Notes: generated by a model not told the origin, from the sequence alone. A stretch of DNA of 64,000 nucleotides from Brevibacillus agri (GCF_004117055.1 NZ_CP026363.1:2028501-2092500), one strand, 5' to 3'; shown: positions 31,129 through 39,441, counted from the first letter of the stretch. Translations and numbers: made by a program.

Positions 31129-32421
31129 TTATTCGCAAAAAAATTCCAAAGCTTCTTCGGCGCTGTGCGTGCCCGCCGCATGTCCCGAGGAAAAGGCGAT
31201 AGTAATGTTGTAGCCTCCGGTATGGGCGTGCACGTCCATGACTTCGCCGGCAAAATACAGGCCGTCCATCAGCTTCGAGCGCATCGTGCGCGGGTCGATT
31301 TCCTTGACGCTGACGCCGCCGCCTGTAATAAAAGCTTCCTCCAGGGACAGCGTTCCCGTGATCGTCAGCGGAAATGCTTTGATGATGCCCGCAAGACTTG
31401 CCCACTCCTGCTTTTTCATATGGCTCAACGTCGTGTCCTCGGCAATCTGGGCGAGCGACAGGATGAGCGGAATCATTCGCTCCGGCAAGTAGCCTTTGAG
31501 CACGTTTTTGACCGCTTTTTTTGGCTGTTCCTCCAGTAGTTTCCAGCTTTCTGCGCTGACTTCCTCCTGGCTTTTGGCAGGCATCAGATCAAGCGTGAGC
31601 GCCAGCGGGACGGCGCCGTATTTGCGCTGGCTGATGGAGACGTAGTGCCCCATTCGCAGCGAGGCTGGCCCGGACAGGCCGAAATGGGTGAAAATCATAT
31701 CGCCTTCCTGGGTGTTGATCTTTTTCCCGTTCGGCGCGTACAAGGTCATTGTAATGTCGCGCAGGGACAGTCCTTGCAGCGTTTTGTCGCGGATGAAGGA
31801 GTCGTTTGCGGTGAGCGGCACTTCTGTCGGATACAGGTCCGTGATCGTATGGCCTGCCGCCTTGGCCCAGGCGTAGCCGTCTCCCGTCGAGCCTGTCTGC
31901 GGCACCGAGCAGCCGCCGACGGCGATAATGACGCAGCAGGCTGTCAGCTTTTCGCCGGATTGCAGCAAAATGCCTGCGGCTCGGCCGTTTTCGTAGACAA
32001 CTTCCTTCACGGGAGCGTTCAGCCGGATGTCGACATGCTGCTGCTTCAACCGGTCGATCAACGCTTGGGCGACCGTCACTGCTTTATCGGTGACGGGAAA
32101 CATCCGCCCGCGGTCCTCTTCCTTCAGGGCGACGCCCAGTTCCTCAAAAAACTGAATGATGTCGCGGTTGCCGAATTGCGCAAGCGCACTATACATAAAA
32201 CGGCCGTTGCCGGGCATTTGCTTGATAAGCTCGTCCTGCTCCTTGGCGTTGGTCACGTTGCAGCGGCCGCCGCCGGAAATGATGAGCTTGCGTCCCAGCT
32301 TGCCGCCTTTTTCCACCAAGCAGACGCGCGCTCCCCGGCTCGACGCCGCCACAGCGGCCATCAGCCCGGACGGCCCGCCGCCGATAATGATAACGTCATA
32401 GTCGTACTGTGATCGATTCAT
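31129..32421 (-). CDS. NAD(P)/FAD-dependent oxidoreductase (HI0933/BaiN/YtfP family)
   Basis: The 430-residue flavoprotein starts MNRSQYDYDVIIIGGGPSG; its ATG at 32419-32421 follows AAAGGACGAG, and a longer start upstream is rejected. An N-terminal Rossmann FAD motif (IIIGGGPSGLMAA, about 10-22) is followed by the family hallmark LGRKLIISGGGRCNVTNA (about 42-59), IAVGGCSVPQTGSTGDGY in the middle, and GLYFAGEVMDVHAHTGGYNI near the C-terminus. The family is widely conserved but mostly uncharacterised; one member takes part in bile-acid dehydroxylation. It is the B. subtilis YtfP-type protein. Substrate unknown. Confidence 0.88.
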   Translation of the reverse strand: MNRSQYDYDVIIIGGGPSGLMAAVAASSRGARVCLVEKGGKLGRKLIISGGGRCNVTNAKEQDELIKQMPGNGRFMYSALAQFGNRDIIQFFEELGVALKEEDRGRMFPVTDKAVTVAQALIDRLKQQHVDIRLNAPVKEVVYENGRAAGILLQSGEKLTACCVIIAVGGCSVPQTGSTGDGYAWAKAAGHTITDLYPTEVPLTANDSFIRDKTLQGLSLRDITMTLYAPNGKKINTQEGDMIFTHFGLSGPASLRMGHYVSISQRKYGAVPLALTLDLMPAKSQEEVSAESWKLLEEQPKKAVKNVLKGYLPERMIPLILSLAQIAEDTTLSHMKKQEWASLAGIIKAFPLTITGTLSLEEAFITGGGVSVKEIDPRTMRSKLMDGLYFAGEVMDVHAHTGGYNITIAFSSGHAAGTHSAEEALEFFCE

Positions 32422-32463
32422 GTATTCTCGTCCTTTTATGTTGTAGGGTAGGGCATCCTTCAT

Positions 32464-32808
32464 TTTACCACAAGAGGCTATGTTAGCGCTCAGATAGAGG
32501 GGGAGGGTGGGAACACAAGCGTGTATGTCGCGCTAAAAAAGGGGGCAGGTGGGGAGCACAGGCCGCATGTCGCGCCAAAAAAGGTGGGAACGTTGGAAGC
32601 ACAAGCCAGCATACCGCGCCAAAAAAGGTGGAGGGTTTGGAGCACAGGCCGCATGTCGCGCCAAAAAGGTGGGAACGTTGGAAGCACAAGCCAGCATACC
32701 GCGCCAAAAAGGGCAGGACGCTTTTCACCGCGCCTGCCACGCGCCAAAAAGACAGGGTGCTTTTACCCAAAAAGAGCGAGACTGTTTGAACCCCACCCCA
32801 ACGCCAAC
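32464..32808. other. intergenic region (345 bp) with tandem repeats
   Basis: Lies upstream of the flavoprotein gene and downstream of the GNAT gene, both on the minus strand. Nearly all of it is the repeat array given separately. Two long open frames cross it on the minus strand, but the repeat unit is not a multiple of three and no ribosome site fits, so I do not call a gene. The flavoprotein promoter must lie near 32430-32500. Confidence 0.5.
32502..32767 (+). repeat. alternating 42-44 bp tandem repeat array
   Basis: Units begin CGCGCCAAAAA(A)GG. Four full units alternate in two versions: type 1 at 32529-32570 and 32615-32656 (end GAGCACAGGCCGCATGT), type 2 at 32571-32614 and 32657-32699 (contain GGTGGGAACGTTGGAAGCAC, end CATAC). 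The two type 2 units differ only in A-run length (six versus five). Degenerate units flank them at 32502-32528, 32700-32740 and 32741-32767. So the higher-order period is about 86 bp. Confidence 0.85.
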
Positions 32809-33630
32809 TCACCCAAGTACCGCAGACAGCGGCTTTTTCTCCAGCACGTATCTGACAACCGCTTCATCGCGGACGATGTCTGTGACGATGTAGCCTTTGG
32901 CGAAGTAGCTGGTGAACAGCTCGCCGGTTTGCTCGCGCCAGGCCGAGGCGATGTTCATGTCCGCCTGCTTCACCTGCTGGAAAAAGGCCGGGACTGGAAG
33001 CAGCAAGACAGGCTCTTCATGCGCGGTGTCGAAAGCGACTGGAGCCGGAAGGCCGTCGACTATTTCATAGCGCAAAATGTCAGGGGCAGCGTCGTAGGCA
33101 CGGCGCGGTGCGCCTTCTGCCTGGCGGGCTTCCACGCGTCCGCTGTCGATGAACCACTCGACGAGAAAACGATCAGTCGGCAGGCCGCGGTTGAAGTCGT
33201 CGTCGAGGTCGCCGTAGCAGTTGGGCAAATACGTGCGGACGATTCCGCCAAGCTTGACGATATTCAGGACGCCGTTCACCGTTTCCAGGGGGTCGTACGT
33301 CCAGGTGATTTTGGAATGGCCCAGCGCTTTGGCTTCTTCCTTTTGCAGCCACTTCATCTTCACTCCGAGTCCTTGCTTGCGATACGCGGGCAAAAAGCCG
33401 AGCATGTGGGAACAGAGATGCGTCTCGCCGTTGGTATAGCCGGGAAAGCTGTACAAAAAGCCGATCATCTCGTCCCCGTCAAACGCCCCGAGGAACAGTC
33501 CGCCAAATTTGTGCATCGTCAGCGTCATGTGGTACGGAATGGCCGACGAAGGGTCCCATATTTTTCCTTCCATCGTTTCTAGTTGCTCGATTTCGCTCGC
33601 CTCGGTCAGTTTTCGCAAGGTGATTGCCAT
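32809..33630 (-). CDS. GNAT family N-acetyltransferase
   Basis: The 273-residue protein has an N-terminal GNAT fold: GAFDGDEMIGFLYSFPG (about 48-64), LGFLPAYRKQGLGVKMKWLQ (about 77-96, acetyl-CoA pyrophosphate loop RKQGLG), then EAKALGHSKITWTYDPLETVNG. The C-terminal half (about 130-270) is a second region typical of the longer family related to bacterial 'putative GNAT superfamily' proteins with an unknown acceptor. The ATG follows GGAGGAAAAAGCAA. It ends next to the repeat array. Acceptor substrate unknown. Confidence 0.78.
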   Translation of the reverse strand: MAITLRKLTEASEIEQLETMEGKIWDPSSAIPYHMTLTMHKFGGLFLGAFDGDEMIGFLYSFPGYTNGETHLCSHMLGFLPAYRKQGLGVKMKWLQKEEAKALGHSKITWTYDPLETVNGVLNIVKLGGIVRTYLPNCYGDLDDDFNRGLPTDRFLVEWFIDSGRVEARQAEGAPRRAYDAAPDILRYEIVDGLPAPVAFDTAHEEPVLLLPVPAFFQQVKQADMNIASAWREQTGELFTSYFAKGYIVTDIVRDEAVVRYVLEKKPLSAVLG

Positions 33631-33784
33631 TTGCTTTTTCCTCCTATCCAGGTTTTCGTTTTTACTTCATTCGAACAAAGGGAGGCACATTCCTGCTTGG
33701 GAACGGTTGCATCCCCCGGCAGCCTTGCGGATAATAGGAGAGACAGACAAACATCTGCTAGGGATGACAGGAGGCTTGACCACG

Positions 33785-34864
33785 ATGGAAAACGACTTTC
33801 AATGGGAGCTGTGGAATCGGCTGACACAAGCGCCGGGAGCGCCAGGCTTCGAAGGTTCGGTCCGCGCTATCATGCGGGAATACATAGGTGCCTATACAAA
33901 CGAATTTGTCTACGACAACCTTGGCAGCATGCTCGGGGTAATGCGCGGCGATGAAAACGGTCCGAAAATCATGGTGGCCGGACATATGGATGAAGTCGGC
34001 TTCATGGTGACGCGCATTTCCGACCAAGGCTTTATTTCGTTTCAGACGCTCGGAGGCTGGTGGGGACAAGTTTTGCTTGCCCAGCGCGTCCAGATCATCA
34101 CGGAAAAAGGCGCGATCGAGGGCGTCATCAGCTCGATTCCGCCGCATGTGCTGAGTGAAGACCAGCGGAATCGCCCGATGGACATTCGCAACATGTTTAT
34201 CGACATCGGCGTCGACTCGCGCGCGGAAGCCGAGCAGGCAGGCGTGCGTCCGGGACAGCAGATCGTTCCGGTATGCCCGCTGCAGGTCATGGCCAATCCG
34301 AACCGCCTCATGGCAAAAGCGTGGGACAACCGCTACGGCTGCAGCCTGGCAGTCGAACTGGCAAAAGAGCTGCACGAGCGCCCGGGCCATCCGAACGTCG
34401 TCTACGTCGGGGCTACGGTCCAGGAAGAGCTGTCTGGCATGCGCGGGGCGAAAACAGCCGCGGCTGCGATCGAGCCTGATTTGTTCCTCGCTTTGGACGC
34501 CAGCCCGGCCACGGACATTCCCGGCGTGAGAGACGAAGGCGGCAAACTGGGCGGCGGCCTTTTGATGCGCATATACGATCCGCTGTACATGATGCCGCTG
34601 GGACTGCGCGAACTGCTTATTTCGACCTGCGAGCAGGAGAACATCCCGTACCAGTACTACGTGGCCAAAGGATCTACGGACGCCAATGTCGTGCAAAACC
34701 ACGGAAAAGGCGTGCCGTCGGCTGTCATCGGCATCCCTTCCCGCTACATTCACAGCCATGCGTCCATCATTGACCGCAACGATTACGAAGCGGCCAAGCG
34801 GCTGTTGTTCTCCATCGTGCGCAAGCTGGATCGGGCGACCTTTGCGTCGATTTTGCCGAGATAA
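33785..34864 (+). CDS. M42 family aminopeptidase (YtoP type)
   Basis: The 359-residue dinuclear-metal peptidase has all ligands visible: His in VAGHMDEVG (about 60-68), bridging Asp in AKAWDNRYG, general base and ligand Glu pair in ATVQEELSG, Asp in LALDASPATD, and His in SRYIHSHAS. M42 enzymes form large tetrahedral cytosolic complexes that degrade peptides. It starts with ATG 33785 behind GGAGG at 10-nt spacing. The downstream gene starts 18 bp later, so they are an operon. B. subtilis YtoP is the likely counterpart. Confidence 0.9.
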   Translation: MENDFQWELWNRLTQAPGAPGFEGSVRAIMREYIGAYTNEFVYDNLGSMLGVMRGDENGPKIMVAGHMDEVGFMVTRISDQGFISFQTLGGWWGQVLLAQRVQIITEKGAIEGVISSIPPHVLSEDQRNRPMDIRNMFIDIGVDSRAEAEQAGVRPGQQIVPVCPLQVMANPNRLMAKAWDNRYGCSLAVELAKELHERPGHPNVVYVGATVQEELSGMRGAKTAAAAIEPDLFLALDASPATDIPGVRDEGGKLGGGLLMRIYDPLYMMPLGLRELLISTCEQENIPYQYYVAKGSTDANVVQNHGKGVPSAVIGIPSRYIHSHASIIDRNDYEAAKRLLFSIVRKLDRATFASILPR

Positions 34865-34882
34865 TGAGGGGAGGTGGCGCTT

Positions 34883-35392
34883 TTGAACGCGATTGTTTTG
34901 TACACGAAGCGCCAGGGCCAGGCGACGTCTTACGAATTTAACGTCTTCGACAACCAGTTCGCCACGGAAAATCTGGCTGTCCGCAAAGTGCTGATGTCCA
35001 TGCTGGAGTCTGTACGCGAGCGGCTGACCGATGTGGAAGTGGAGTACAACGACAGCATGCTGGCGGAAAAATTGGGGGCGAGACGCGCTGCGGAGACGCT
35101 GCGTTTTCTCGGGGCGACGAAAGACAACAGCAAGGAAAACCGCAGCAACGGCATCGTCGTCAGCCGCTCGTTTCAGGCGCCGCTCACCCCTGAGCGCTAT
35201 GCGTTTTTTTACGGGCTCACAGACATTGCCACGCTCTCGCACTACCGCTTGAAGGAGGGCAGCGAGGACCGGATTGTGTTTTACTTCACGCGCTATTTGC
35301 AGTTGATAGCTCCTGACGAGAGCGCAAGCCAGGCCTTTTTGCAAAAGCTCGACGAGTTTTCGCTACCGTACAGGCTCGTGTCGATCAACTGA
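34883..35392 (+). CDS. hypothetical protein cotranscribed with the M42 peptidase
   Basis: A 169-residue protein of unknown family. A TTG at 34883 is the likely start: GGGGAGG sits 8 nt before it, whereas the GTG nine bases earlier overlaps that site. It is soluble, mixed alpha/beta, without Cys pairs or recognisable catalytic motifs. The N-terminal NAIVLYTKRQGQATSYEFNV and C-terminal YRLKEGSEDRIVFYFTRYLQ look like edge strands of a compact domain. Coupling to the aminopeptidase gene suggests a shared process. Followed by a strong bidirectional terminator. Confidence 0.6.
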   Translation: MNAIVLYTKRQGQATSYEFNVFDNQFATENLAVRKVLMSMLESVRERLTDVEVEYNDSMLAEKLGARRAAETLRFLGATKDNSKENRSNGIVVSRSFQAPLTPERYAFFYGLTDIATLSHYRLKEGSEDRIVFYFTRYLQLIAPDESASQAFLQKLDEFSLPYRLVSIN

Positions 35393-35415
35393 ACAGGCCA
35401 AAACAGGCGAGCAAG

Positions 35416-35456
35416 AAAAAAAGCCATTTCCACCGATCCAGGGGAAATGGCTTTTT
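35416..35456. terminator. bidirectional terminator
   Basis: AAGCCATTTCC (35421-35431) pairs with GGAAATGGCTTTTT (from 35443). Poly-A before and poly-T after serve both convergent transcripts. Confidence 0.85.
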
Positions 35457-35498
35457 CGTCTGCGCATCGGCTTGCGGCGATGCAGCACAGGCAATCCG

Positions 35499-35636
35499 TC
35501 AAGTAGCAGGGCGATCCGGCCCTTCCAGCTTTTTGTCCCCGTAGCCGGGGGCGTCGTTTTGCACGGATTTCGGCTGGGGGCTGCGGTCTGCCTCCCGCAT
35601 TTTCCCCGCTTGATCCTGGTTGTTTTGCTTGCTCAT
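35499..35636 (-). CDS. 45-residue hydrophilic protein after the MFS gene
   Basis: The ATG (35634-35636) directly follows the TAA of the MFS gene, and GGAAGGTG inside the MFS end gives a ribosome site, so translation is coupled. The product begins MSKQNNQDQAGKMREADRSP and ends KKLEGPDRPAT. It is charged, Gln/Pro-rich and disordered, like small acid-tolerant or spore-matrix peptides, but I recognise no family. The next feature downstream is a terminator, which supports an mRNA that includes this frame. Confidence 0.55.
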   Translation of the reverse strand: MSKQNNQDQAGKMREADRSPQPKSVQNDAPGYGDKKLEGPDRPAT

Positions 35637-36884
35637 TTACGTGGCACCTTCCTTTCTTCCCGATTTCGGTTCGGGAGCCTGCTCCGGGTTTTTGTGGCGC
35701 GGCATCGCATAAATCGCGAATAAGCCGAGCAGCGCCGCGAGCAAAAGCGTGATGATCCCGTAGCCGATCCATGGGCTTCGGCTGCCGACTCCCCCGAGCT
35801 TTTCCACCATCGTGCCGCCGATGCTCGTCCCGAGAGCCGTGCCGACGCCGGATACGAAGTTGGAGAAGCCGAAGTACGCTCCGAGCCATTCTTCCTTGGC
35901 AAAATGAGTGACGAGCGAATCCTGGACAGGCATGAACAGCATTTCGCCGACAATAAATACGACGGCTGCGGCGCTGAGCGTGACGAATTGATTGGCCCAG
36001 CCCATCAAGGTCAGGCCCGCGCCGAGCAAGGTCGTTCCGGCGGCAAGCGCCACATACGGGTTGATTCGCGAAAGGACAAAGCGCGAGACGAAGCCTTGCA
36101 GCAGGACGACAGCGAGCGAGTTGATCGTCCAGACGAGGCCGATGAGCGTCGCGGAATGCAGGACGTGCTCGCCGCGCAAAGGCAAGATCATCGTAAATTG
36201 CGCATACAACGCCCAAATCAGCAAAGTAATCGCGGAAAACAACAGGAAGCTGCGGTGCTTCAAAATATGCCGGTATTCCGAGATCGGCGTGTGGCGGCAG
36301 GCAGGCCCGACACAGCGATCATCTGGCAAGGAAAAAAACGTCAGCACGGCGAGCAGGCCAAATACCGCGGCTGCGATCATAAACGGTTGCTGGCCGACGG
36401 ACGTCATCCAGGTAATGACCAGACCCGCTACGATAATGCCGCTGTGGGCGAGAATCCCCCGCCACGAAAAAGCGGCTGTACGCTGTGCTTCCGCCACCTC
36501 ATCGGCAATCATCGCCTTGATCGTGGGGGCCAACAGGCCAAGCCCCAGACCGTTCACGGAGGAAAACAGCAGAAAAAGCCCGTACGACGCGCTGTAGTGA
36601 TAGCCGAGCATGGCCCCTCCTTGAAGCAGTGCGCCAAGCGTGATGATCGCGCGGCGGCCCCAGCGATCCGACATCGGCCCGCCGATCAGGCTGCCAATCT
36701 GGTACGCAATGCTGCCCGCGCCCAAAATGAAGCCGACCTGGGCGAGATGCAACTGCCGCACCTTCTGCAAAAAGATCGGAAAGACCGGAATGACCAGATA
36801 CGAGGCCAGGTGCATGAAAAAAACGAGCAATAGCAGGATCAAATAAGGCTTGTTACGCCAGAGAGCTCCACTCGAGGCTGTCAT
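35637..36884 (-). CDS. MFS transporter (MdtH/drug efflux-like)
   Basis: The 415-residue protein has 12 predicted helices and the MFS motif A loop SDRWGRRAIITLGALLQGG between helices 2 and 3 (about 72-90). The second half repeats the fold with LSRINPYVALAAGTTLLGAG and an FMPVQDSLVTHFAKEEWLGAYFG loop, typical of multidrug-resistance-type exporters. The ATG follows AAAAGGAGGCGATT. A short coupled gene follows. The substrate cannot be predicted reliably. Confidence 0.85.
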   Translation of the reverse strand: MTASSGALWRNKPYLILLLLVFFMHLASYLVIPVFPIFLQKVRQLHLAQVGFILGAGSIAYQIGSLIGGPMSDRWGRRAIITLGALLQGGAMLGYHYSASYGLFLLFSSVNGLGLGLLAPTIKAMIADEVAEAQRTAAFSWRGILAHSGIIVAGLVITWMTSVGQQPFMIAAAVFGLLAVLTFFSLPDDRCVGPACRHTPISEYRHILKHRSFLLFSAITLLIWALYAQFTMILPLRGEHVLHSATLIGLVWTINSLAVVLLQGFVSRFVLSRINPYVALAAGTTLLGAGLTLMGWANQFVTLSAAAVVFIVGEMLFMPVQDSLVTHFAKEEWLGAYFGFSNFVSGVGTALGTSIGGTMVEKLGGVGSRSPWIGYGIITLLLAALLGLFAIYAMPRHKNPEQAPEPKSGRKEGAT

Positions 36885-37095
36885 AATCGCCTCCTTTTGT
36901 TGGTATCGTCTCTTCTAGTATGAGTGAAAGAGGTTTGTCTCTATGCAACAAAATTGGGCGAGCGTACAAATGTGCGCGACAGGCAGGCATATGTCCAATC
37001 CAAACTTTTCCCCGATACATATACCTATAGAGAAAGGTACCATGGGCGGTATGCCAGGTGCGACGGTTCGAGCCAGCGTGAAGGGGGGATCTGTC

Positions 37096-37200
37096 ATGAA
37101 AGGTTTCGGCTTTTTCAACCAGGATGGCTTTGAAACGGTGATCTGGATTATCGTTATCATCTTTCTCCTCTCCATATTCTTTGACGAAGGGATAGATTGA
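37096..37200 (+). CDS. 34-residue single-helix membrane peptide
   Basis: The ATG at 37096 follows AAGGGGGGATCTGTC. The product reads MKGFGFFNQDGFETVIWIIV... and ends FFDEGID: a short polar head, one hydrophobic helix (about 15-29), and an acidic end. The layout resembles YjcZ-type spore peptides but lacks the family's Cys/Gly end. It is immediately upstream of another small gene and ytrH-ytrI, so a sporulation role is plausible. No family assigned. Confidence 0.6.
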   Translation: MKGFGFFNQDGFETVIWIIVIIFLLSIFFDEGID

Positions 37201-37201
37201 G

Positions 37202-37426
37202 ATGAGCGCATATCGGCCGGTTCGCCGCTTGAACAATCACTATCGCTCGAATCAGGGCTTCAAAGCCTGGATCAAGGCCAACGAGCAATGGTTTAAGGAA
37301 AATCCGGAAGTGTTCAAACAGGTGCTGAGCAACCCGAATATGGTCAACCTGTTTATGGATCTCATGGTGATGAACTCGCCGCGCATTCAGAGGCGTCTGC
37401 GCAGGTGGGGCAAGAACAAGCCGTGA
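37202..37426 (+). CDS. 74-residue basic protein of unknown function
   Basis: Starts one base after the preceding peptide's stop, so translation is probably coupled. It is rich in Arg/Asn, with a helical middle section (FKAWIKANEQWFKENPEVFKQ) and a strongly basic C-terminus (RIQRRLRRWGKNKP). The NPEVFKQVLSNPNMVNLFMD stretch resembles small spore-coat or YlbD-like helical proteins only loosely. It is followed by a terminator, so these two small genes form their own transcription unit ahead of ytrHI. Confidence 0.6.
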   Translation: MSAYRPVRRLNNHYRSNQGFKAWIKANEQWFKENPEVFKQVLSNPNMVNLFMDLMVMNSPRIQRRLRRWGKNKP

Positions 37427-37433
37427 GCGCATG

Positions 37434-37469
37434 TGGCATGCTGCCGACAAAAGCATGCCATCTTTTTTT
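37434..37469 (+). terminator. terminator after the two small genes
   Basis: TGGCATGCT (37434-37442) pairs with AGCATGCCA (37452-37460), followed by TCTTTTTTT. Confidence 0.8.
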
Positions 37470-37587
37470 CCTGTCCAAGCAGCCGATCCTTTCGCGCGGG
37501 CCTGGCAGCGGCTTTTCAATCATAAAAGCCAGACAAGCTGCGTAGGGATAAGCATAGGCAGCGCAGTCGAGAGGGTGGGAAAACAGC

Positions 37588-37899
37588 ATGGCACAAGTCA
37601 TTTTGACCTTTTTTGTGGCCTATGGCATCGTCGTGGGCGGATCTTTGTGCGGCGGCTTGGGCGCCTTTTTGACGGAAAAGCCTCCGCTTTTTTCGATGGT
37701 CCAGCTTGCGGACCAGTTGAAAATCTGGGGCTTGGTCGGTGCTCTGGGCGGCACCTTTGACTCGTTTTTGCAGATTGAGAAAATATTGATGGGCAACTTT
37801 TCGCCTGTGTTCAAACAGCTCGTCATGATCGTCGTCGCGTTTTTGGGCGCGCACATCGGGACGATTTGCGTGCAGTGGCTCGTGCAGGTGCGCTCATGA
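37588..37899 (+). CDS. ytrH: sporulation protein YtrH
   Basis: The 103-residue membrane protein has three hydrophobic helices and the YtrH-family sequence MAQVILTFFVAYGIVVGGSL...GGLGAFLTEKPPLFSMVQLADQLKIWGLV. In B. subtilis ytrH and ytrI are expressed in the mother cell and needed for efficient sporulation. The stop overlaps the ytrI start by four bases (ATGA), matching the B. subtilis gene pair. A good ribosome site, GAGGGTGG, precedes it. Confidence 0.9.
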   Translation: MAQVILTFFVAYGIVVGGSLCGGLGAFLTEKPPLFSMVQLADQLKIWGLVGALGGTFDSFLQIEKILMGNFSPVFKQLVMIVVAFLGAHIGTICVQWLVQVRS

Positions 37900-38441
37900 T
37901 GATCGTCCTGTGGAAACGCTATCTCGCTCTCCTGCTCATCGGCTGCCTGTTGGGCGGAACGGCGGTTTTGTTTGTGTACGGACGCGAGATGGAGCAGATG
38001 ATGCTTGTCCGCAAAAGCCTGGAGCTGCAAAATAAAAAGCTGTACGAGGAAAATCAGGAGCTGAAGCAAAACCAGCGGGTCTATCGCAAAAAGCAGGATC
38101 AGGTCATCGAGGAAGTCCGCGCCTTTGTCTTGACGGCGGACCAGAAGCAGCCGCTGCACGGGACGATCGTCGTGCAGGTGGTCGATTTGATCGAAAAAGA
38201 CTTCGCCTCGCTCAAAGGCAAAAAAGCAGAGCAGGTCGCGGAGGTTCACCAGGTGCTGCACGAGATGCTGCGCCGCCGGGAGTATGTCTTGTCCGACCAG
38301 ACGATGGTGGAGGTGCGGATCAAGACCGTGTTTATCGCGCGGACGCTGCAAGTGTTTGTGACGGCAGAGGTCATATCCGACGATGTCTGGCAAAAGATAG
38401 CGCGAAACTTTCTTTTTCTTCCCCCGTATATTTCTACATAG
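37896..38441 (+). CDS. ytrI: sporulation membrane protein YtrI
   Basis: The 181-residue protein has one N-terminal membrane helix (about 8-27: LALLLIGCLLGGTAVLFVYG), a coiled-coil stretch (about 30-70: KSLELQNKKLYEENQELKQNQRVYRKKQDQ) and a folded C-terminal domain outside. Start ATG 37896 overlaps the ytrH stop. It is the standard partner of YtrH in the mother cell. The coiled coil suggests oligomerisation. The C-terminal VVQVVDLIEKDFASLKGKKAEQVAEVHQ region matches the YtrI domain. Confidence 0.88.
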   Translation: MMIVLWKRYLALLLIGCLLGGTAVLFVYGREMEQMMLVRKSLELQNKKLYEENQELKQNQRVYRKKQDQVIEEVRAFVLTADQKQPLHGTIVVQVVDLIEKDFASLKGKKAEQVAEVHQVLHEMLRRREYVLSDQTMVEVRIKTVFIARTLQVFVTAEVISDDVWQKIARNFLFLPPYIST

Positions 38442-38499
38442 AAACCTGAAGGCAGATCTGTCGCAAGATCTGGGGTGAACGCAAAGGAGAGGCGAGTAC

Positions 38500-39276
38500 A
38501 TGTCCATGTTCAAAAAGTTGCTGGCCAGTGTCGGAATCGGAGCGGCCAAAGTCGATGCCCGTTTGGAGCAGGAGTCCCTCGTTCCTGGAGACCTCGTAAA
38601 AGGCGAAGTGCACATCTCCGGTGGAGACGTAGCGCAGGAAATCGACGAAATCTACATGTACGTTATCACACACTACGAACGCGAAGTGAATGACAACAAG
38701 GTGAAGGAAGAGTGCACGCTGGTCAAGTACCGTCTGACTGAGCGCGTCTATTTGCAGCCGAAGGAGGACAAGGTACTGCCTTTTGCGTTCCAGCTTCCTT
38801 ATGAGACACCGCTGACTATGGGACGTCAACCCGTTTATTTGCGGACGGGATTGGATATTAAAAACGCGATTGATCCGGGCGACTCCGACTTTATCGAAGT
38901 GCGTCCGCATCCTTTGATGGCAAAAGTACTGGAGGCGGTCCAGTCGATTGGCTTCCAGTTGTACAAGGTCGACTGCGAGTACAACCGCCACCTGGGCCGC
39001 ACGTATCCGTTTGTGCAGGAATTTGAGTTCCGTCCGACAGGGGCATACCGTAGCCGTCTGGAGGAGCTGGAAGTCGTCTTTTACTTGCGCGAAGGCGAGC
39101 TGGAAGTGCTGCTGGAGCTCGACAAGCGCGCGCGTGGCTTCCTGGGCGCCTGGGAAGAAGCGTTTAACCTCGACGAACGCTATGTCCGCTTCCGGCTTTA
39201 CGAGGCCGATCTGCAAAAGCCGACTCGCGTGATTGCCGATGCCATCGAGCAGAAGATCAAGCAACAACTGCGTTAA
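38500..39276 (+). CDS. spo0M: sporulation control protein Spo0M
   Basis: The 258-residue protein is of arrestin-like fold. It begins MSMFKKLLASVGIGAAKVDA and has the Spo0M features LVPGDLVKGEVHISGGDVAQEIDEIY (about 28-53) and QLPYETPLTMGRQPVYLRTGLDIKNAIDPGDSD (about 99-131), which define the family. Spo0M affects sporulation onset and cell division in B. subtilis by an unclear mechanism. The ATG follows AAAGGAGAGGCGAGTAC. Its length matches that of B. subtilis Spo0M. It follows ytrI but is likely a separate unit. Confidence 0.93.
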   Translation: MSMFKKLLASVGIGAAKVDARLEQESLVPGDLVKGEVHISGGDVAQEIDEIYMYVITHYEREVNDNKVKEECTLVKYRLTERVYLQPKEDKVLPFAFQLPYETPLTMGRQPVYLRTGLDIKNAIDPGDSDFIEVRPHPLMAKVLEAVQSIGFQLYKVDCEYNRHLGRTYPFVQEFEFRPTGAYRSRLEELEVVFYLREGELEVLLELDKRARGFLGAWEEAFNLDERYVRFRLYEADLQKPTRVIADAIEQKIKQQLR

Positions 39277-39289
39277 ACAAGGGAAAGCA

Positions 39290-39332
39290 AAAAAGAAGGC
39301 TGTCTGGGATGCGAACCAGACAGCCATTTTTT
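39290..39332. terminator. bidirectional terminator between spo0M and the YjcZ-type gene
   Basis: GGCTGTCTGG (39298-39307) pairs perfectly with CCAGACAGCC (39315-39324), with A-rich and T-rich flanks. Confidence 0.85.
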
Positions 39333-39354
39333 CGTGGATTGACAAGGCGGACGA

Positions 39355-39441
39355 TTAGTCGTCTACGCCAACGATGGTCAACAGGACGAACAAGACGAGA
39401 ATCAGTGCAAATCCGTTAAAGCCTCCGTTAAACAGCCCCAT
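39355..39441 (-). CDS. YjcZ-type small hydrophobic sporulation peptide (28 aa)
   Basis: The ATG (39439-39441) is six bases after GGGAGGA. The product starts MGLFNGGFNGFALILVLFVL and ends LTIVGVDD: a Gly/Asn/Phe head, one membrane helix and an acidic tail, in the YjcZ family layout. It is a second copy of the type seen at 3271-3363. It lies between spo0M and codY in opposite orientation. Function in spores unknown. Confidence 0.75.
   Translation of the reverse strand: MGLFNGGFNGFALILVLFVLLTIVGVDD

Noticed and set aside
32483..32812. Minus-strand frame across the tandem repeats
   Set aside because: Repeat unit length is not a multiple of three, A-run differences shift the frame, and no ribosome site is present; open by composition.
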